From positions 1 to 55,316 of the forward strand of contig CAYOXX010000008.1 of NCBI GenBank assembly GCA_964408025.1: 55,316 nucleotides of DNA, read 5' to 3'. The stretch comes from CAYOXX01 sp964408025 (GTDB taxonomy: Bacteria; Acidobacteriota; DATKUA01). Of the stretch, positions 9,179 to 17,790 are shown piece after piece. The notes beneath the pieces are model-generated. The model did not search any database and was not told the origin of the DNA. It was given only the letters and a program-made list of their open reading frames with translations. Made by a program: the position numbers and the translations under genes. The stretch's first letter is position 1. The number at the start of each line of letters is the position of its first letter.

Positions 9179-9677
9179 GTGAGCGAATGATTCGCGAATG
9201 ATCGTCCGTCAGGCGGTCGCGGAGCGGCGTGATCCGGACGCCTAAGGATAGCAGAAAAAGACCGACCGGTTCGCCCGTCGCGGCGTCGATCTGACAAAAG
9301 TCATCCTAGTACAGGTCTTCACCGCCCACTCCCGCTCCGCCAGTTCAACGTCGCGTAGCAGCCAGACGTTTACGTTCGCCTTGACTGCAGAAGTTTTTCA
9401 ACGAGTTCCGTGTAAAAAAGTTTCCGTTTTTGGCGATCGAAGAGTTAAGTAATTGTAGAGGGTGCGGGTCGGGCGCTTTATTTAACCTCAAATCGAGCCA
9501 GAATCGGCAGGAAATGCCGATGAATCGTCCCTGCAGCCAAGATCAATCGCAAGTTGTCAATGAACGAGTCAAGACCTGTCTGTCTCAGCGACCACTAATC
9601 AATAACCGGTAACGGTTGTTAAACAACACATGATTCTTTGCGAGGAAGGATCAGATCATTTAATAAGGAGGAAGACA
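9179..9677. other. Intergenic leader region containing repeat copy A
   Basis: The gap is almost filled by the 280-nt repeat at 9321-9600. After it, GTTGT-taa-ACAAC forms a weak 5-bp hairpin near 9614-9627. AAGGAGGAAG at 9664-9673 is the ribosome-binding site of the subtilase gene. No other gene is supported. Confidence 0.6.
9321..9600. repeat. Direct repeat copy A (280 nt, pairs with 12897-13176)
   Basis: By hand alignment this stretch matches 12897-13176 over its full 280 nt at a constant offset of 3576, without any gap, with about 38 mismatches (about 86% identity). It ends 77 nt before the subtilase start. A 60-codon TTG-initiated frame (9430-9612) has a related frame in copy B. Differences fall evenly on codon positions (10, 8 and 7 at positions 1, 2 and 3), so protein-level selection is not indicated. 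It may be a duplicated 5' leader or promoter region, a structured RNA, or a mobile-element end. Confidence 0.85.
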
Positions 9678-12600
9678 ATGAAAGCAGAACTCATCCAGGG
9701 GAAATTGCTGACTGTTTTGGCAGCGGTTATAGCTGCGATTTCAATTTCTACAGTCAGCGCAAGCGGGCTCGCAGAGCCCAAATCGGAGACGTCAAGGTCC
9801 CACTATGCCTGTAGGCAAGCCGGACAAGAAACAGTTTCCGAATTCTTCTACTCCGGCGAGAGGAGGATTCCGATAACAATCAGATTGGACCAGATAGGAG
9901 TTCTCGCCAGGGAGGGCGTGACTCGGCAGGCTATGCTTCCTATGGAGCGCTCACTTGAATTACGCTTTGAGGAGGAGTATCCGGGTGGAATCTTCGTATT
10001 CGACTTGCCCCAGGTCAGGAGCGAGGAGGACCTCAGTGCCTTCGCTCGCGGGATCAGGGAGACGCGGTCGGATTTCGTCAGGCAAGTTGGTCTGGTGGTT
10101 TGGGCCGAAGGAGCTCAGGCCCCAATGCTCATGACCGATGAGTTCATTGTGCAATTCAAGGAAGATGTGGAAGACTCCCGCATCGAGGAGTTATTGGCGG
10201 CAGAATCGCTCGAAATCCTGAGGCGTAATCCGTTCACGAGAAACCAGTTCCTCTTGCGACATGTCGGAACGTTCGGCTTCGCGGCCCTGGAGGCCTCCCG
10301 AGCTTTCGCGGAGGATGAACAGCTTGTCGATTTCGCCCACCCCAATTTCATCCCCGTTGTGATCCTGCGCGAGACGATACCCAACGACACTCTCTTTGCT
10401 GACCAGTGGCACCATAGGAACACCGGCCAAGGTGGCGGCACGGTCGACGCCGATATCGACACAACCGAGGCCTGGGACTTCAGCACCGGCGACGCAAACC
10501 TGGTCATCGCCGTCATCGATGGCGGATTCGACATGACCCATCCTGACCTTATGCCTAATTTCTGGACAAACGCGGGCGAGATCGCCGGTAACAACATTGA
10601 CGACGACGGCAACACCTTAATCGACGACATACACGGCTACGATTTTTGGAATGACAGCGGCAATATCGGCACCGACGATCACGGCACCTCGGTATCTGGC
10701 TGTGTCGGCGCCAGGGGTGACAACAACCTCGGTGTCAGCGGCACCTGCCCGAATTGTAGCTTAATGTTATTACGTTTAGGTTCTACGTATAACGATCATG
10801 CTCTTGCTTTCGATTACGCGCGCGCGATGGGGGCGCAGATAATCACTAACAGCTGGGGCTACGCCATCGGCACCCCATCAACCGCGGTCGTCGAAACCGC
10901 GATAACCAATGCGGCCAACAATGGTAGGGGTGGCCTCGGCTGCGTCGTTCTTTTCGCGATGAACAACATCAACGTGAACGACTGTACCGCTGCGAGTCCG
11001 GACATTTCATCGATCGCCGAGGTGATCGCCGTCAGCCGCGCAACCAACCAAGACAGCTTCAACCCTGGTGGGTACGGTGACTGCATGGACCTGCTGGGGC
11101 CGACACACGGCGGGACACTAAACGTGGTCACGACAGACGAGCAAGGCAACAGTGGTTATAATATTAATGACCCAGTTTTAATGGCGTGTGTGCCGACCGA
11201 GCCTTCTCCGCCACCCGCAAACGCCAGGGACTACACATTTTGTTTCGGAGGCACCTCTGCCGCCGCGCCGATAGTCGCCGGGATTGCAGGCTTGATCCTC
11301 GACCTTGACCCCAGCCTTACTCGCATCCAAGTACAGCGGCTGTTGCAAGACACCGCCGACAAGATCGAGGACTCGTTGGGAAGCTACAGTGTGGTCAACG
11401 GGTTTAGCAGCCCGGCTGCCGGCGACGCCACCCACGGCTACGGGCGGGCCAACGCATTCGAGGCGGTGAGGATTGTGGCCCCCACCGCCGATGGAGGACT
11501 CGGAGGCGTTGACATCTTCCTGCGCGACAACCGTCTCGACTGGGGCAATACCGAGAAGCCCAGCAGCTATCTGTTCGAGCCGACACGCGGCTTAATCGGG
11601 TTCTGGAGTAGTGTCGACATCAAGGTTGACGCCCCGCCCTATCAGCCGGCACCGACGACTCCCGCAGCCTTCGAGGCCTTCACGGACGAGAATCCGAAAG
11701 AAGGGATGACGAATAGGGTATATGTACGCGTGCGCAACCGCGGCCCCGATGCCGCAACATCAGTGACGGTGAAACTGCATTGGGCTTTTGCAGGAACCAG
11801 CCTGCCGTCGTTGCCGTCCGATTTCTGGACTACCTTCCCTGCTGATTCGTCGGACACCAGCAAATGGCATCCGATCAGCGCGCAGACGATAGCTAATCTT
11901 GACTATTGCGGCGCCTCAGTAGCAGGTACCGCGGCCGACGCCGCCCAGATTGTACAGTTTAACTTCAACGCGCCGATGGTAAACCCGACACAGCCGAAAC
12001 CTGACCACTACTGCCTCCTGGCGATTATCGACTCTTCCGACGATCCGGTGTCGGCCGACTCACAGACGAAGCTCGTCGTCGATAACATCACGCCGAACGA
12101 TAATAACGTTACTCACAAGAATGTCTCCTTACAGCAGGTGACTCGTGGAGGCAGATTCGACCAGATGCTTTACGTCCGCAACTCCTTTCCCTTTCAGATC
12201 GAGACGGTGCTGAAGATCAGGCGGTCGGAGGCATGCATGATTGCTATGGACGAGCTCAATTTCAACGAGATGTTCACCATGGAGGCCGGCGAGGAGATCC
12301 TGGTAAGGCTCGAGGGAGAGTACTTTGGTGTAAGGGAAGCTGAGGTCAGAATTGTCCAAGAGCGCGTCGACGGCGAACGAACCGAAGTTATAGGCGGGTA
12401 CACGTTCTTGCTGCGTCCGTTCGAACTCGATTTTCCTGGGCCGTACTACAGTCCCTGGTCGCTCAGCCTTCACACCGGCGTGGCGTTTCCGAGAGGAGAC
12501 ATAACGGATTATCTCGATAACGGATTGAATTTCATTATCGACTTCGGATACGAATTCTCACGGGAGTGGTCATTCGTCGGGATGTTCGGCTACAACAGAT

Positions 12601-12884
12601 TCGACGATAGATTCGACGGAGGTTTCTATTGTTTGAACCTGTCGGCCAACCTGCGTTATTACTTCAGGCGGTTACTCAACACCAGTTATTACATCGGCGC
12701 CGGCCCCGGGATCTACATTCTCGAAAGAGGCGGCAACAAATTCGGATTTAACCTGGGTGCGGGAATCGATATCGAGATAACCCCACGCGTTCTACTTGAG
12801 TTCGGCGGCGACTACCACCACGCATTCGATAGCGATATGAGGTTCCTGCACTTCCACATCGGCTTGGTTTTCAGGATCCCGTGA
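9678..12884 (+). CDS. Subtilisin-like serine protease with C-terminal outer-membrane beta-barrel
   Basis: The 1068-residue exported protein has a signal peptide (about 1-30) and an I9-like propeptide segment (about 154-228, DEFIVQF). An S8 catalytic domain follows with D281 (AVIDGGFDMTHPD), H335 (DDHGTSVSGC) and S527 (GGTSAAAPIVAG). A middle beta-rich region (about 615-910) includes MTNRVYVRVRNRGPDAATS, which is CARDB/DUF11-like. The last 145 residues or so alternate aromatic and hydrophobic residues in eight or so strands (SLSLHTGVAFPRGD, NLSANLRYYF, YYIGAGPGIYIL, FGFNLGAGIDIEI), like small OMP barrels. It may anchor its own protease in the outer membrane. The ATG at 9678 has a strong AAGGAGG site. 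GC is lower than in flanking genes. It is flanked by repeats A and B. Confidence 0.88.
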   Translation: MKAELIQGKLLTVLAAVIAAISISTVSASGLAEPKSETSRSHYACRQAGQETVSEFFYSGERRIPITIRLDQIGVLAREGVTRQAMLPMERSLELRFEEEYPGGIFVFDLPQVRSEEDLSAFARGIRETRSDFVRQVGLVVWAEGAQAPMLMTDEFIVQFKEDVEDSRIEELLAAESLEILRRNPFTRNQFLLRHVGTFGFAALEASRAFAEDEQLVDFAHPNFIPVVILRETIPNDTLFADQWHHRNTGQGGGTVDADIDTTEAWDFSTGDANLVIAVIDGGFDMTHPDLMPNFWTNAGEIAGNNIDDDGNTLIDDIHGYDFWNDSGNIGTDDHGTSVSGCVGARGDNNLGVSGTCPNCSLMLLRLGSTYNDHALAFDYARAMGAQIITNSWGYAIGTPSTAVVETAITNAANNGRGGLGCVVLFAMNNINVNDCTAASPDISSIAEVIAVSRATNQDSFNPGGYGDCMDLLGPTHGGTLNVVTTDEQGNSGYNINDPVLMACVPTEPSPPPANARDYTFCFGGTSAAAPIVAGIAGLILDLDPSLTRIQVQRLLQDTADKIEDSLGSYSVVNGFSSPAAGDATHGYGRANAFEAVRIVAPTADGGLGGVDIFLRDNRLDWGNTEKPSSYLFEPTRGLIGFWSSVDIKVDAPPYQPAPTTPAAFEAFTDENPKEGMTNRVYVRVRNRGPDAATSVTVKLHWAFAGTSLPSLPSDFWTTFPADSSDTSKWHPISAQTIANLDYCGASVAGTAADAAQIVQFNFNAPMVNPTQPKPDHYCLLAIIDSSDDPVSADSQTKLVVDNITPNDNNVTHKNVSLQQVTRGGRFDQMLYVRNSFPFQIETVLKIRRSEACMIAMDELNFNEMFTMEAGEEILVRLEGEYFGVREAEVRIVQERVDGERTEVIGGYTFLLRPFELDFPGPYYSPWSLSLHTGVAFPRGDITDYLDNGLNFIIDFGYEFSREWSFVGMFGYNRFDDRFDGGFYCLNLSANLRYYFRRLLNTSYYIGAGPGIYILERGGNKFGFNLGAGIDIEITPRVLLEFGGDYHHAFDSDMRFLHFHIGLVFRIP

Positions 12885-13423
12885 CGCCGGATTTCGACCG
12901 CCCACTGCCGCTCCGCCAGTTCATTGTCGCGCTGCAGCCAGACGTTTACGTTTGCCTTGACTGCAGAGGTTTTTCAACAATCTCCGCATAAAAAAGATTC
13001 CGTTTTTGGCGATCGAAAAGTTAAGTAAGTGTAGAGGATGCAGGTCGGGCGCTGTATTTAGCCTTAAATCTAGCTCAAATTGGCGGGAAACGCCGATGGG
13101 TCGTTGCTGCAACCGCAATCAATCGCAAGTTATCAATGAACGAGTCAAGACCTGTCTTTCTCAGCGACCATTAATCACAGTTCCATTAAGTGTTCAGCAC
13201 AGCACACTGTGACTTCAATAAGGGATCGAGCGGTTCGGAGAAGGAAGCCACTGTTTCCTTTTCGGTATCTGGATGAAGGTTATTTGTGGGGAGAAGTGCC
13301 ACTAAACTTGTTTGCTGTACCAGGTCCTGCATTAACACGCTGGGAAAGGGGTTATGAACGCAGTATTTGGGTTCCCAACCCCTATCCGGGCACTAAGAGT
13401 AAATCCAGAAAGGAGAACACGTT
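12885..13423. other. Intergenic region containing repeat copy B
   Basis: No gene is supported in this 539-nt gap. Repeat copy B fills 12897-13176. The remaining 245 nt up to the next gene have short frames with no recognisable product. AAAGGAGA at about 13409-13416 is the ribosome-binding site of the following gene. Confidence 0.6.
12897..13176. repeat. Direct repeat copy B (280 nt, pairs with 9321-9600)
   Basis: This is the second, gap-free copy of the repeat. It begins 13 nt after the subtilase stop and ends 247 nt before the ATG at 13424. Both copies thus lie upstream of a gene in the same orientation, which favours a shared regulatory leader. They also bracket the subtilase, which would fit a duplication or transposition unit. 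Conserved features in both copies are TTGACTGCAG, a TAAAAAAG run, CCGTTTTTGGCGATCGA and ACGAGTCAAGACCTGTC. Confidence 0.85.
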
Positions 13424-13843
13424 ATGAGCCCACAAGAGATACCCAGGTATCCATTTCGCAGGATCGGAGCTGCGGAAAAGCCAACCCCGAAAGTCCTAAG
13501 GAGCTTGGCGCGCCCGGAAACTGCATCGGGCCGACCGGAAACCAGATTGAGGCTCTCAAGAAGCTACCTCGATCGGGAGAAGAAACTCGCCGTCACGGAG
13601 AAATCGATCCACGGAGTTCGCCCCCCCAGATGGCTGTTAGCACGCATCGAGAGGCACGCGCCGGTGGGAGTCGTAGTAGATGACCTGCTCAAGCGATTGC
13701 GGCGCGCACCTTCTGCGAAAAATATCCGCTTCACTCAATGCGGGTTGAACGAGCTGGGGCGCAGACGAGGAGGTGGGAAACTACTTCGCCGCACCATAAC
13801 ACAGCAGCTGTTTGATGAATTTCAAGCGAAGTGGGAGGGATGA
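13424..13843 (+). CDS. Basic hypothetical protein, first gene of a coupled pair
   Basis: I do not recognise this 139-residue protein. It is strongly basic and arginine-rich, with no signal peptide or membrane segment. It has a low-complexity N-terminal half (RSLARPETASGRPETRLRLS) and a more ordered C-terminal half (VVVDDLLKRLRRAP ... LLRRTITQQLFDEFQAKW), probably helical. The ATG at 13424 has a good AAAGGAGA site. Its TGA overlaps the next start as ATGA, so the two are translationally coupled and probably act together. It follows repeat copy B. Confidence 0.65.
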   Translation: MSPQEIPRYPFRRIGAAEKPTPKVLRSLARPETASGRPETRLRLSRSYLDREKKLAVTEKSIHGVRPPRWLLARIERHAPVGVVVDDLLKRLRRAPSAKNIRFTQCGLNELGRRRGGGKLLRRTITQQLFDEFQAKWEG

Positions 13844-14721
13844 CCATGCCGATTTCTGTGTTGTCAATCGTCTATACAGGGAACCATCAGAGCGGCTCCG
13901 GACAGATATTGGGGGTAGGTGCCACTCCTCGCTACAATCGGTTTCCGTCCAGCGAGATGCTCAGCATGGGTATACATCAGAATCTCAGCTCCGCGACCGT
14001 CTTCTCGTCGTCCAGGGCAGACGCAACGGTGATACTCTTCGCCCCGATCTTGCCGTTTCTGCCTATGCCGGATTACGCGGGGCGTTACATGCAGATCACC
14101 AATAGGAGAGGTTCCGGCTCGGAGTACGATGTCAACCTGTTTTCCAGCCATGGGTTCAACAACAGGGCCACCAGCGCCCTTGCCGTCGCGCCGTACAGAG
14201 GAAGTGAGGTTCGGCTGAGCTTCAGAGACCTGTTTCTCCAAAGATGGCGTGACATTATCGATGACGAGCTGACCGGCGGCGCGAGACGCGACGGCGATCC
14301 TGTTTTGACTTGGGAGATGTGGCCTTCCGGTATCAGCTATCTTGACTCCAACAGGTGCTATCTCAAGGTGCATCAGAATCTTGATATCGAAATTCACTGT
14401 TGGCCTGATTACGAGGCGAGTATTACTTACCATATCTATCTCTACCTCGATGGGGGCGGCCATCTGCATGGGCATGTCGCCCGCTGGGCCTACTGGATCG
14501 AAGGCGGTGCGAAGGCTGACGACATCGAGGACGAACTTGCCCCCGCAGTGATCTCAGGCATGGGCACGTTAAACGCAGAATTAGCTGCCCAACTTGGCGC
14601 TTACTCCTCGATTACTTGTACCGATCTTTTCTACCTGCCCGGTAACCAGGTCTCGCGTCCCCCCACGGGTGTGAGAACGGGATTTACAACCGACGACGTG
14701 ACCATCGTGGTTGAATATTAA
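13840..14721 (+). CDS. Hypothetical beta-rich protein, coupled to upstream gene
   Basis: I do not recognise this 293-residue protein. It has no signal peptide or transmembrane helix. The N-terminal half has short beta-type blocks (MPISVLSIVYTGNHQSGSG, ATVILFAPILPFLPMPDYAGRYMQITN). The centre is rich in Trp, His and Tyr (LDIEIHCWPDYEASITYHIY, LDGGGHLHGHVARWAYWIEGG), followed by an acidic helix (DDIEDELAPAVISGMGTLNAELAAQL). The His/Trp-rich middle could bind metal or carbohydrate, but nothing proves this. Translation starts at the ATG in an ATGA overlap (13840), with GGGAGGG upstream; ATG 13846 is an alternative. Confidence 0.65.
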   Translation: MTMPISVLSIVYTGNHQSGSGQILGVGATPRYNRFPSSEMLSMGIHQNLSSATVFSSSRADATVILFAPILPFLPMPDYAGRYMQITNRRGSGSEYDVNLFSSHGFNNRATSALAVAPYRGSEVRLSFRDLFLQRWRDIIDDELTGGARRDGDPVLTWEMWPSGISYLDSNRCYLKVHQNLDIEIHCWPDYEASITYHIYLYLDGGGHLHGHVARWAYWIEGGAKADDIEDELAPAVISGMGTLNAELAAQLGAYSSITCTDLFYLPGNQVSRPPTGVRTGFTTDDVTIVVEY

Positions 14722-15093
14722 TACGCCTATTAATTTAGGCGCATTAACGGCAGCCTCGTTGGCGCCCTTTGGTGTGAAATAGGCCTCCTCAAAGAAGTAG
14801 CGCCCACGCGGACGCGAGGGAGGAGTAATGACCTTGGGATCTAAGTTTTTTCTATTTACGTAGATTCTAAGTTTCCAAGACTCCTTTTGTTCCCCGAGCC
14901 ATAACAGATCGACCGCGCTGTCGCAGCCTCCGCTGAAGCCGGCAAGGAACTAAAAGTAATTTAGTGAGCCTTATTGACCGATATATGGGGGGCGCTCACG
15001 ACCCCGGATCTCGATTTGCTAGCGGAACCTTGATCGGTTGCGGTACGACTGGGTTCGGATACTCAATAGCAATTCGGGTTGGCGGTCTTCGGG
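14722..15093. other. Convergent intergenic region with small hairpin
   Basis: Just after the stop at 14721 lies a perfect hairpin (CGCCTA, loop TTAATT, TAGGCG, 14724-14741) without a following T-tract, so it is only a weak terminator candidate. The remaining sequence to 15093 shows no credible gene. Confidence 0.5.
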
Positions 15094-16104
15094 CTATACG
15101 AGCAGGGCCTGGAACTGCGCGACGCCGGGGGAGTTCAGCCCCTTGATGAAATCGTAGGTAACGCCACCGACTACTAATTTGTCTGGGTCGGCGTGCGCCT
15201 CGGCGCCGAAGCCGGCCGACCGCAGCGCGGCGAGCACCAGTTCGCGCAGCTGCTCGGCTATCGTGCGCCGTTCGGCCATGTCGGAGGAGGCGCTGATCTG
15301 GCTCAGCAGTGCGCTGTTGGCGGCGCCCGCATTGACGATCGCCTTCCTCGCGTCGGATAGGACGCTCTCCCCGAACGGCTTGAGCTCCAGCAACTGCACG
15401 GCCGAGCTCCCACCCATGCCGTTGGCGGCGCGGAGGATGTCGTAGACGATGCCGTTGATGACGATCTTATCGGTTTTGCCGACCTCGAAAGCCGAGTGGC
15501 CCGCGTTGTTGAGCGCCTCGATTATATAGTCTCTCAACTCCTGGCCCCAGCGGGTCTTCTCTGCCTCCGTGGTGGCGGAGTTCATCTTGTCCAGCAGGTC
15601 TTGGCGCTCCCGTCCGGCCGCGAAGACGACTTCCTTGATTGAACCGGAGGCACTGCCGCCGCCGGCGTCGTAGCCGGTATCGTAGACGCGCAGGAACTGT
15701 GCGCTTGCGGGCGAGCCGGGCCTGTTGAGGGAGCCGATGATGTCGAATACCTGGCCGTTGACGACGATCTTATCCGGGCTGGAGCCGGCCTCGGCCACGT
15801 GACCGGCGGCCTGCAGCGCCTCGATGACACTGGCCCGGAACGTCAACGCCAGCGAGCGGCGCTCCTCCAGATCGGAGCTGCTGCTGATCTGGTTCAGCAG
15901 CAGGGCCATCTCGCGGCCCACGCGCGCCACAACCTCGGCCGGATTGCCGCCGGTAGCATCGCTGGAGAGGGAAACGGACACCGCCTCGTCGAGGGCAGGC
16001 GCCGCCGCAGCGGTCCAAGCTCTGCCGGCACCGCGCCGCGACACGGGATCGAGCGGCCGCAACGTTTCCACGCCAAGAAGGTTGGCCATCAACAGATCAC
16101 TCAT
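15094..16104 (-). CDS. Protein of three tandem ~100-residue repeats
   Basis: I do not recognise the family. The 336-residue product is a short leader (MSDLLMANLLGVETLRPLD) plus three copies of one domain of about 85-105 residues. Each copy has a helical part (REMALLLNQISSSSDLEERR, RERQDLLDKMNSATTEAEKT, NSALLSQISASSDMAERR). An amphipathic helix follows (VIEALQAAGH, IIEALNNAGH, VLAALRSAGF). Each ends with a beta-type block (DKIVVNGQVFDIIGSLN, DKIVINGIVYDILRAAN, DKLVVGGVTYDFIKGLN). There is no signal peptide or membrane segment. The ATG at 16104 has a GGAGGAGAG site; a longer frame to 16200 lacks one. It is divergent from the roadblock pair. Confidence 0.8.
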   Translation of the reverse strand: MSDLLMANLLGVETLRPLDPVSRRGAGRAWTAAAAPALDEAVSVSLSSDATGGNPAEVVARVGREMALLLNQISSSSDLEERRSLALTFRASVIEALQAAGHVAEAGSSPDKIVVNGQVFDIIGSLNRPGSPASAQFLRVYDTGYDAGGGSASGSIKEVVFAAGRERQDLLDKMNSATTEAEKTRWGQELRDYIIEALNNAGHSAFEVGKTDKIVINGIVYDILRAANGMGGSSAVQLLELKPFGESVLSDARKAIVNAGAANSALLSQISASSDMAERRTIAEQLRELVLAALRSAGFGAEAHADPDKLVVGGVTYDFIKGLNSPGVAQFQALLV

Positions 16105-16399
16105 TGCCCTCTCCTCCGCAGACAGGACTCTGTTATCATTCGACACAATCGGAGGCAAACTCCTTGCCAAAACCAGCCCGTTCGTTAAGTGCTTTACCAA
16201 CAGTAAGCTACAGCCTTCGTGTGAGCGCCCTCTTACGCCGGTGCCGGCTTAACCTTCCCACCAAGGGAAAAAAGTTCCCAGTGGAGCGAAAACGGTTTTC
16301 CCGCCTACGCGGCGCTGATCATTGACTCTTTTATGAAAGCGGCATATTGATTGGTAGTGGTATGTACTTTCCCGCTTCTCAACTGGAAACATAAGGGCT

Positions 16400-17044
16400 A
16401 TGGGCAAGCATTCGTCGGCTGCTCTGTTTTCGCGCCTCCGCTGGGACGAGGCCGACCTGCAGGTGCAGACCGAGCTGCGCCGTGGCGAGGACCAATCCAT
16501 CAGCACTATCGTGCTGGCCGACGGGGCCGTGGTTGCCCGCTCCGAGCGGGAGTGGATCGAGTGGAGCGGCCAGCTCTGGGAGCAGCGCAGGCTGAAGACC
16601 TACCAGGACTCCCTGGTGCGGGCGATGGAGCGCCTGCGCGACGAGAAGGGCGTCGACCTCGAAGGCCTGCGCCGCCTGTTCGACCGCCTGGTGACGGTCG
16701 CCCTGCGGGTCAGCGGCACGCCGGCGGCGAACGCCCTCTCGGTCCTGCCCGGCGGCCGCTGGGCGGCCCTCGTTGCCGCCGACGGCCGCGCCACCGACGC
16801 GTCGCCGGAGTCCAGCTCAGGCGCCGAGTGGTGCGCCTACGCGCCCAAGGTGATGGAGGCGGCCGGCGCGCTCCGCGGTCTCTTCGGCGCCAGGCCGGTG
16901 GCCGACGTCGTCCTGCGCACCGAGGAGGGCTACCTGATCCTCTTGCCCCACCGGGACGGCTTCCTCGCCGCCGAGGTGGACGGCCGCAAGGTGAGTGAGT
17001 CGCACGCGGCCCTCAAGAGCCTGCTGGCGGGGGAGGATAAATGA
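16400..17044 (+). CDS. Hypothetical protein, first of a roadblock-type pair
   Basis: The 214-residue product has a charged helical N-terminal half (WIEWSGQLWEQRRLKTYQDS, residues about 55-110). The C-terminal half (VMEAAGALRGLFGARPVADVVLRTEEGYLILLPHRDGFLAAEVDGR) resembles the second half of roadblock/LC7 domains. It lacks signal and membrane segments. The stop overlaps the next start as ATGA, so the two products are probably made in equal amounts and may form a heteromeric roadblock assembly. Such proteins usually regulate small Ras-like GTPases; none is encoded in this window. The link to the roadblock family is weaker than for the next gene. Confidence 0.7.
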   Translation: MGKHSSAALFSRLRWDEADLQVQTELRRGEDQSISTIVLADGAVVARSEREWIEWSGQLWEQRRLKTYQDSLVRAMERLRDEKGVDLEGLRRLFDRLVTVALRVSGTPAANALSVLPGGRWAALVAADGRATDASPESSSGAEWCAYAPKVMEAAGALRGLFGARPVADVVLRTEEGYLILLPHRDGFLAAEVDGRKVSESHAALKSLLAGEDK

Positions 17045-17790
17045 GCGAACGCTTCGCGGAACTCGAAGAGGTAACTGGAGTGCGCGGCCTGCTCGCCCTG
17101 GCACGGGCCGACGGGTCCCTCGTATACAACAGCTCCTCGCTCGACCGCTCCGCGTGCGCGCGCGCCGCCGCACTGTTGTGCAGGGACCTGGACGCCGCGC
17201 CGGCGGCGATAGCACACCTGTCGGTCAACCTCGAGGGGGGCGGGATTCTAGTCTATTTCATCCGCGATCAGGTTCTCGTCTTGCACGCTGGCAGCGACCT
17301 GGACGCTGTCGCGCTGCGCTCGCGCATCCGCGGGCTACTCGCGCCCCGACCGGAAGCGGTGGCCCCAGCGCCCGCACAGGAAGGGGAAGGCTCGGTTCTT
17401 ACCGGGCAGGAAGCGACCCTCATGGAGGCGGTGATGCTGGCCCTCGGAAAGACGGCGGTCGAGGAGCTGGGCGTCTTCGTCGCCGTAAAGACGCTGCGCG
17501 AGACGAGGGAGGCGTGCCGGCGCGAGCACCGCTGCATCAACTCGATAACCGTCGGCAAGGACAGCAACATCGCCTTCCAGAGGCTACCCGGCTGCACCCT
17601 AGAAGAGGCAAACACCGCCTTCGCCAACTGGGCGGTGGCGTTCTTCCGCCGCTGCAACGAGATCGTGCCGATCTTCCCTCTCGAACTCGCCGTAACACTG
17701 CTCGAGCACCTGAGGCCGCACCTCGACAAGATCGGATTCTTCCAGGAATGGCAGCGGGTCGTAAAGGACCGCAACAAGGCAGGGCCTTGA
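17041..17790 (+). CDS. Roadblock/LC7-domain protein with C-terminal helical domain
   Basis: The 249-residue product has an N-terminal roadblock/LC7-like domain at about 1-100 (EEVTGVRGLLALARADGSLVY ... GGILVYFIRDQVLVLHAGSD), the fold of MglB-type GTPase regulators. A proline/alanine linker follows (about 101-120), then a conserved-looking helical domain (KTAVEELGVFVAVKTLRETR ... AFANWAVAFFRRCNEIVPIFP) that I cannot name. It starts inside an ATGA overlap with the previous gene. A role in polarity, motility or GTPase control is suggested only by family knowledge; no motility gene is adjacent. Confidence 0.75.
   Translation: MSERFAELEEVTGVRGLLALARADGSLVYNSSSLDRSACARAAALLCRDLDAAPAAIAHLSVNLEGGGILVYFIRDQVLVLHAGSDLDAVALRSRIRGLLAPRPEAVAPAPAQEGEGSVLTGQEATLMEAVMLALGKTAVEELGVFVAVKTLRETREACRREHRCINSITVGKDSNIAFQRLPGCTLEEANTAFANWAVAFFRRCNEIVPIFPLELAVTLLEHLRPHLDKIGFFQEWQRVVKDRNKAGP

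Noticed and set aside
9430..9612. 60-codon frame in repeat A, with a related 68-codon frame in repeat B, as paralogous small proteins
   Set aside because: TTG start, no ribosome-binding site, and differences between copies fall 10/8/7 on codon positions 1/2/3, so there is no sign of selection on protein sequence.
13209..13427. 72-codon frame between repeat B and the gene at 13424
   Set aside because: It lacks a ribosome-binding site and has no homology-like pattern; it overlaps the Shine-Dalgarno site of the real gene.
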